Shown here in pieces: positions 60,668 to 64,000 of a stretch of 64,000 nucleotides of DNA. Below the pieces are notes generated by a model. That model was given only the letters and a program-made list of their open reading frames with translations, had not been told where the DNA came from and ran no database searches. Origin of the DNA: Ardenticatenaceae bacterium (GTDB lineage: Bacteria; Chloroflexota; Anaerolineae; Promineifilales; Promineifilaceae); contig JACKBS010000017.1 of assembly GCA_020634435.1 (NCBI GenBank), positions 98,680 to 162,679 on the forward strand. The letters are read 5' to 3'. Every line of letters starts with the position of its first letter. Within the stretch, counting starts at the first letter, position 1. A program made the translations under genes and the position numbers.

Positions 60668-60914
60668 AGGTTTGCTTTGCCCCTTCAGCAATGGCCAGCT
60701 CCATTTCCTCGATTGTTTTTGCAGGCCCAGAATAGGCAAGAATGCCTGCAACATCCTTCAGTTGGGTGTCTGGAAAAGGTTTTTTGGACTGCAAGATGAT
60801 TTTATCACCCAAATCAATGACCTCTATTTCTTGCCCCGATTGCCAGTTGTGCGCGGTTCGTATGGCTTTGGGGATGATGATCTGGCCCTTGCTGGACATT
60901 TTTATTGTTTCCAT
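60651..60914 (-). CDS. VapB-like AbrB-fold antitoxin
   Basis: 87 aa. The SpoVT/AbrB swapped-hairpin DNA-binding motif spans 1-45: METIKMSSKGQIIIPKAIR, DLGDKIILQ. The C-terminal half would wrap the toxin. It neutralises the PIN toxin encoded downstream and represses the operon. Stop overlaps the toxin start. Confidence 0.9.
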   Translation of the reverse strand: METIKMSSKGQIIIPKAIRTAHNWQSGQEIEVIDLGDKIILQSKKPFPDTQLKDVAGILAYSGPAKTIEEMELAIAEGAKQTYDAHS

Positions 60915-60997
60915 TGTTTGCCTCCAGCCTTTAAGTAAGACAAAAGTAAGACGATTGTAGCATTGAACGGATCAAACCACAATGTACATTTGTTAGA

Positions 60998-62068
60998 TCA
61001 AGGTGTAGGCGGAAAAATGCGGAGCGTGGTGCAAAGCATCAGATCAGGCTTTTCTTTTAGAATGAGATCATTCCAGGTGTGATAAGTTGTTGGCGGTTCG
61101 TACTGGTTGGTTTGTGGGTTGTAGGTGCCAGAGATGCCAGTAAGAACGGCCGTTACATCCGTCGCTGCCCCTTTTACCCCATCATCCGTTGCTCGTGACC
61201 CCACGTAAAAGTCATTTCCGGGCCAGGAGACGTGATCCCAGGCAACCGCGCTTACTAGTTCGCAGTTGCTAAAATCGTCACCTGATTCTTCGTAAGTAGT
61301 GGGATGGCAGAGCTGGGGCTTGTGCTCGTTGCCGTGGGTTAACGGCCGTACCAAAAAGCTCAGTTCCCCAATTTCGTGACGCTTATTTTGGCATTCCCGG
61401 TATGGATCATAGTAAATGGCACGAACGTGATTGAATGAGGCTGCGTGCTTGGTCACAAATCGTTGCAGTGTACGCTTGAGCATTTCGCCTAGCTGGCCTT
61501 GAAATGGTCCCGCAAACATGCCGCAGCCTAGTCCCGGCACGGTGATGAGCGCCTGTTTGCCGCGCTGCTGCATTTGCTCGTTAATGAATAAAAAGCCGGG
61601 CAGCAGCCGTCGTTCGTAGAGGCGGCAGTAGGCGTCCTCGTCGATTTGCTCATTTTTTACCACTTCATTCCAATCGGCAGGGGTGTGGGAACGGCCGTTC
61701 CTTAACAGCGCCCCCGGTACAAACAACAGCCAGCCGCTGAAGGGTGGATTGTGAATCTCGGGGTGGGCGTGACGGCCGTTGTCAAAAAAGGTGACCGGGG
61801 TAGCAATAGAAATATCGCCTAGTAATCCCAACTCGGTCAGATTCCAATCCGAACCATCCCCAGCTACCGCGCTTTCGGCAAAAATTTGCGGCCGTTTGGT
61901 GCGTATCAGCTTTTCCAAAAACTGCTCAACGGTGAGTGAGTCCAACTCAATGCCGGCCAAGTGTTGCTGGAGGAAGGCACCGGGCTGTTTGCCAGCCCGC
62001 AGCTTTACCAGATACTCGTGGGCGCGTTTGTAGCTGGCCTGGCTAATGAGCGTGACATAGCGGGGCAT
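60998..62068 (-). CDS. Macro-domain-like protein of unknown function
   Basis: 356 aa, soluble. The central part has VTFFDNGRHAHPEIHNPPFSG and LITVPGLGCGMFAGPFQGQ, like a macro-domain ADP-ribose-binding loop. The C-terminal part has GDDFSNCELVSAVAWDHVSW and PGNDFYVGSRATDDGVKGAA, with a series of Asp and His residues. This resembles, from memory, the catalytic region of MavL-type ADP-ribosyl hydrolases, but I cannot verify it. No signal peptide. It lies 5 bp upstream of DUF1003 on the same strand. A role in removing ADP-ribose modifications is a hypothesis. Confidence 0.55.
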   Translation of the reverse strand: MPRYVTLISQASYKRAHEYLVKLRAGKQPGAFLQQHLAGIELDSLTVEQFLEKLIRTKRPQIFAESAVAGDGSDWNLTELGLLGDISIATPVTFFDNGRHAHPEIHNPPFSGWLLFVPGALLRNGRSHTPADWNEVVKNEQIDEDAYCRLYERRLLPGFLFINEQMQQRGKQALITVPGLGCGMFAGPFQGQLGEMLKRTLQRFVTKHAASFNHVRAIYYDPYRECQNKRHEIGELSFLVRPLTHGNEHKPQLCHPTTYEESGDDFSNCELVSAVAWDHVSWPGNDFYVGSRATDDGVKGAATDVTAVLTGISGTYNPQTNQYEPPTTYHTWNDLILKEKPDLMLCTTLRIFPPTP

Positions 62069-62072
62069 GGGC

Positions 62073-62531
62073 CTAGCTTGCCTCCTGCTTTTGGCTCAGG
62101 TTAGCCAGCAGGCGGTGAATCTCGGCCAGGGCTTCATTTTGCGCCTCCAAATGGACCAAAATGGCGCGAATTTCTTCTTCTGCTTCCTTGTTGATGAGAA
62201 AATCGTTGTGCGCTTCCAGGCGGTCACGGTCGGCTTGGCGGTTTTGGCTCATCATGATGATGGGGGCGGTAAAGGCGGCCTGCATGGAAAGGAACAGGTT
62301 CATCAGGATGAATGGATACGGGTCCCAATGGTTTATCCAGGCGGTAACGTTGAGGATGATCCAGATAACAAGAAGCACCGATTGCCCAATGATAAAGGTC
62401 CATGAGCCAACAATTTGAGCCACCCAATCCGCTGCGCGGTCGCCCATCGAGGCCTGCGCCTTGTCTAGTTCATTAACGTTTTGTACCGTTTGGTGGATAT
62501 GGCTAAATGTCGGGAAAGTTGGTCTTTTCAT
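62073..62531 (-). CDS. DUF1003 family membrane protein
   Basis: 152 aa from the ATG at 62531; a TTG two codons upstream is less likely. Two central membrane helices (about 45-65 and 75-95) and the family signature GSWTFIIGQSVLLVIWIILN, DPYPFILMNLFLS, APIIMMSQNRQADRDR are clear. Function unknown. The C-terminal coiled-coil-like part (NKEAEEEIRAILVHLEAQ) is cytoplasmic. Neighbours are the macro-like gene downstream and the M24 peptidase 9 bp upstream. Confidence 0.9.
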   Translation of the reverse strand: MKRPTFPTFSHIHQTVQNVNELDKAQASMGDRAADWVAQIVGSWTFIIGQSVLLVIWIILNVTAWINHWDPYPFILMNLFLSMQAAFTAPIIMMSQNRQADRDRLEAHNDFLINKEAEEEIRAILVHLEAQNEALAEIHRLLANLSQKQEAS

Positions 62532-62540
62532 GTTCAAATC

Positions 62541-63629
62541 TCAGCCTAAATTGGGTTCCTTGGGGCAATGGGTCAGCGGCACCAGGCCGTTTTCGGTCAT
62601 CAGGGCTGTTTCTTCCAGGCGAACGCCCATACTGCCGGGCAGGTAACAGCCTGGCTCGATGGTGACGATCATGCCTGCATCGAGCGTGTCTTCCTCGGCA
62701 GCCCTGACGGAGAGGAACGGGTCTTCGTGGATGTCCAATCCCAGTCCGTGGCCGAGGCCGTGGCCAAAATGGTCAGCGTGCCCGGCACGGGCCAAGACAT
62801 CGCGGGCCAGAGCATCAACCGCTTTGAGTCTCATGCCGGGTTTGGCTTGTTGGAAAACGGCCGTTTGCGCCCTCAGCACCAGATGATACAGCTCAAAATA
62901 CGGCCCGGATGCTTTTTCGCCTAGATAAAAAGAGCGGGTCATATCGCTTTTGTAGCCAGCCACTTGCGCCCCCATGTCTACCACTACTGCATCGCCCGCT
63001 TGCAGTTTACGACTGCCGGGGTGGTGATGCGGCAAGGCACTGTTTGGCCCGGAGGCCACAATCACATCAAAAGCAAGCGCCTCGGCACCGGCCTCACGCA
63101 TCGCTTTTTCCAGTTCCCAGGCTACGGCTTGCTCCGTCATGCCCATGCGGGCAATCTGCGGTATCTGGGCTATGACCGCATCGGTGATGGCGCACGCTTG
63201 TTGGATGGTGGCGAGCTCAACGGCCGTTTTCACGCGGCGCATCGGTTCAACTGTTTTTGCCAGGCCAACCCAGGTAATATTTTCCACCTGCATCAGCTCA
63301 TCCATCTGTTCAAGCGTGGTGTGTTTGGCCTCGATGCCCACCCGCTCCGCGCCAGATTCAGCCAGAAAGTTGCGCGTGTCGTCCACCGTGCGCTGGTGCT
63401 TGAAGAGCGTAAAATCGGGTGCTTCGCTGGTGGCCTGGCTGTAGTAACGAAAGTCAGTGGCGATGAGCGCCTTGTCGGCCGTGATGAGCAGCTGCCCATT
63501 GGAGCCAGTAAAGCCGCTCAGCCAGCGCCGGTTGGTGGCACTGCTGATGAGCACCCCGTTTACCTCCCACTCGGCCAGTTTTTGGCGAACGGCCGTTATG
63601 CGTTCCTGAAAAATGGATAGATTTTGCAT
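62541..63629 (-). CDS. M24-family Xaa-Pro aminopeptidase
   Basis: 362 aa, normal length. The N-terminal creatinase-like domain (1-130) precedes the pita-bread fold. Metal ligands are visible in VVDMGAQ, YKSDMTR, HGLGHGLGLDIHEDP, TIEPGCY and RLEETAL. It removes N-terminal residues next to proline in the cytoplasm with two Mn2+ or Co2+. AGGAAT precedes the ATG. Confidence 0.95.
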   Translation of the reverse strand: MQNLSIFQERITAVRQKLAEWEVNGVLISSATNRRWLSGFTGSNGQLLITADKALIATDFRYYSQATSEAPDFTLFKHQRTVDDTRNFLAESGAERVGIEAKHTTLEQMDELMQVENITWVGLAKTVEPMRRVKTAVELATIQQACAITDAVIAQIPQIARMGMTEQAVAWELEKAMREAGAEALAFDVIVASGPNSALPHHHPGSRKLQAGDAVVVDMGAQVAGYKSDMTRSFYLGEKASGPYFELYHLVLRAQTAVFQQAKPGMRLKAVDALARDVLARAGHADHFGHGLGHGLGLDIHEDPFLSVRAAEEDTLDAGMIVTIEPGCYLPGSMGVRLEETALMTENGLVPLTHCPKEPNLG

Positions 63630-63657
63630 AGTTTGTGATTCCTGATGGGAGTAAGTG

Positions 63658-63699
63658 TTAATTGGGTAATTACGCCAATTACTCAGTTACTCAATTACC
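63658..63699. repeat. Heptad-type repeat (GGTAATT family), overlapping a gene end
   Basis: ATTGGGTAATTACGCCAATT and ACTCAGTTACTCAATTACC repeats. The gene that ends here takes its last codons and stop (GGT AAT TGA on the minus strand) from this repeat. Confidence 0.65.
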
Positions 63700-64000
63700 T
63701 ATTTGTTTCAGCTCTGTCTCAAAAATGGCGCGCAGGATGGCGACCATAGTCGCATACGTCGGGTCCATGCCAAAGTAGGATAAGTTTTGCGAGCCAAGAT
63801 TTTTGCCTTTGCTGAACGGTGTATCTGATGCGTAATGCAACACCCCCACCGGGAACGGGCTGCTGTACAAATTCACAATCTCGTTGGAGGGATGCCGCTT
63901 GGGGCGCACCATTTCGTAGATACCGCTGAGGTACGGTCCGGCTTCCATTTCCATGTCGGTATAGCCTTCCTGGTAAAAGACCGACATGTAGCCTTCGTTT
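63691..64000 (-). CDS. C-terminal part of an unidentified protein, cut by window edge
   Basis: An open frame of at least 103 codons runs to the right edge; the ATG at 63987 is internal. The visible end contains EGYTDMEMEAGPYLSGIYE, SSPFPVGVLHYASDTPFSK and YFGMDPTYATMVAIL. The MEMEA stretch recalls nucleoside phosphorylase-type enzymes, but the remainder does not help and I do not assign a family. The last two codons and stop are repeat sequence. Confidence 0.6.
   Translation of the reverse strand, partial: NEGYMSVFYQEGYTDMEMEAGPYLSGIYEMVRPKRHPSNEIVNLYSSPFPVGVLHYASDTPFSKGKNLGSQNLSYFGMDPTYATMVAILRAIFETELKQIGN

Larger units (their letters stand above)
469..63596. repeat. Highly iterated palindrome ACGGCCGT, dispersed across the window
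   Basis: A manual scan finds about 118 exact copies between the first (469-476) and the last (63589-63596), roughly one per 540 bp. A word of this composition is expected about once or twice in 64 kb. Most copies have A or G before and T or C after, making AACGGCCGTT-like 10-mers. They sit inside genes in every frame and on either strand (the word is its own reverse complement), and in spacers, for example 2449-2456, 15778-15785, 15805-15812, 56678-56685 and 56709-56716. One-base variants (TCGGCCGT, GCGGCCGT, ACGGCCGA, ACGGCCGC) are also common, but each is many-fold rarer than the perfect word. Confidence 0.93.

Noticed and set aside
60260..62068. Toxin-antitoxin plus macro-like gene as one anti-phage defence system
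   Set aside because: VapBC and the macro-like gene are adjacent, but there is no shared operon signal or known defence architecture; the link is only positional.

Overview
The window is ordinary chromosomal sequence from a bacterium with moderately high GC content, most consistent with an uncultured member of the Chloroflexota (Anaerolineae/Caldilineae type). That placement is inference. It rests on gene content: secreted CAP/LysM/PKD proteins with Pro-Thr tails and a YLPLITK-like end, Ser/Thr kinases with extracellular domains, ABC-2/NEW3 loci, and Xaa-Pro peptidase and AEC housekeeping genes. No rRNA, prophage, insertion sequence, CRISPR array or integron is visible.

Layout. 1-7.4 kb: an AEC permease cut by the left edge, a fused 3-oxoacid CoA-transferase, a tungsten aldehyde ferredoxin oxidoreductase, ClpS, a class-III aminotransferase and a DapA/NanA-family aldolase. 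7.5-12.2 kb: a HAD phosphatase, GlgC, the tatA-tatB-tatC operon and a rhomboid protease. 12.4-15.8 kb: two tandem beta-propeller lipoproteins and a CAP-LysM cell-wall protein. 15.9-21.4 kb: long-chain acyl-CoA synthetase, phosphatidylcholine synthase, thiolase and DNA polymerase III delta'. 21.7-34.8 kb: a secreted beta-helix protein, an ABC-2 exporter (ATPase plus two permeases), a HisN-like phosphatase, a phosphoesterase with a C-terminal extension, two paralogous Cys-rich secreted proteins, a degenerate second copy of the HisN/phosphoesterase junction, an orphan AT-richer gene, a PKD-CAP protein and a sulfurtransferase. 34.9-40.5 kb: a membrane HTH protein, FtsH, a Ser/Thr kinase, tRNA-His and tRNA-Arg. 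40.6-49.3 kb: an MFS exporter, then a long minus-strand locus (ABC-2 ATPase, permease, NEW3 protein, permease, Ca-binding lipoprotein, response regulator, sensor kinase) divergent from a PepSY protein. 49.4-56.6 kb: a TPP riboswitch with thiamine pyrophosphokinase and a thiamine-binding lipoprotein, a Ser/Thr kinase with an FW (Nbr1-like) ectodomain, a TPR-rhomboid pair and an AI-2E-family permease. 56.8-64 kb: SDR-type threonine dehydrogenase, two GT4 glycosyltransferases, a VapBC toxin-antitoxin pair, a macro-domain-like protein, DUF1003, an M24 peptidase and a gene cut by the right edge.

The most striking signal is not a gene. The 8-bp palindrome ACGGCCGT, often extended to AACGGCCGTT, occurs about 118 times in 64 kb by manual tally, where about one or two would be expected by chance. 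It is present in coding sequence in all reading frames (read as Thr-Ala-Val, Asn/Asp/Tyr-Gly-Arg or Glu-Arg-Pro) and in spacers. This is the pattern of a highly iterated palindrome, comparable in kind to HIP1 of cyanobacteria but with a different word. The spacers also carry several families of inverted repeats: heptad-like direct-repeat arms facing each other, TAGGGGCGGGAC-bounded MITE-like elements, and TGTCAT...ATGACA palindromic units. In at least three genes the heptad repeats supply the last codons and the stop.
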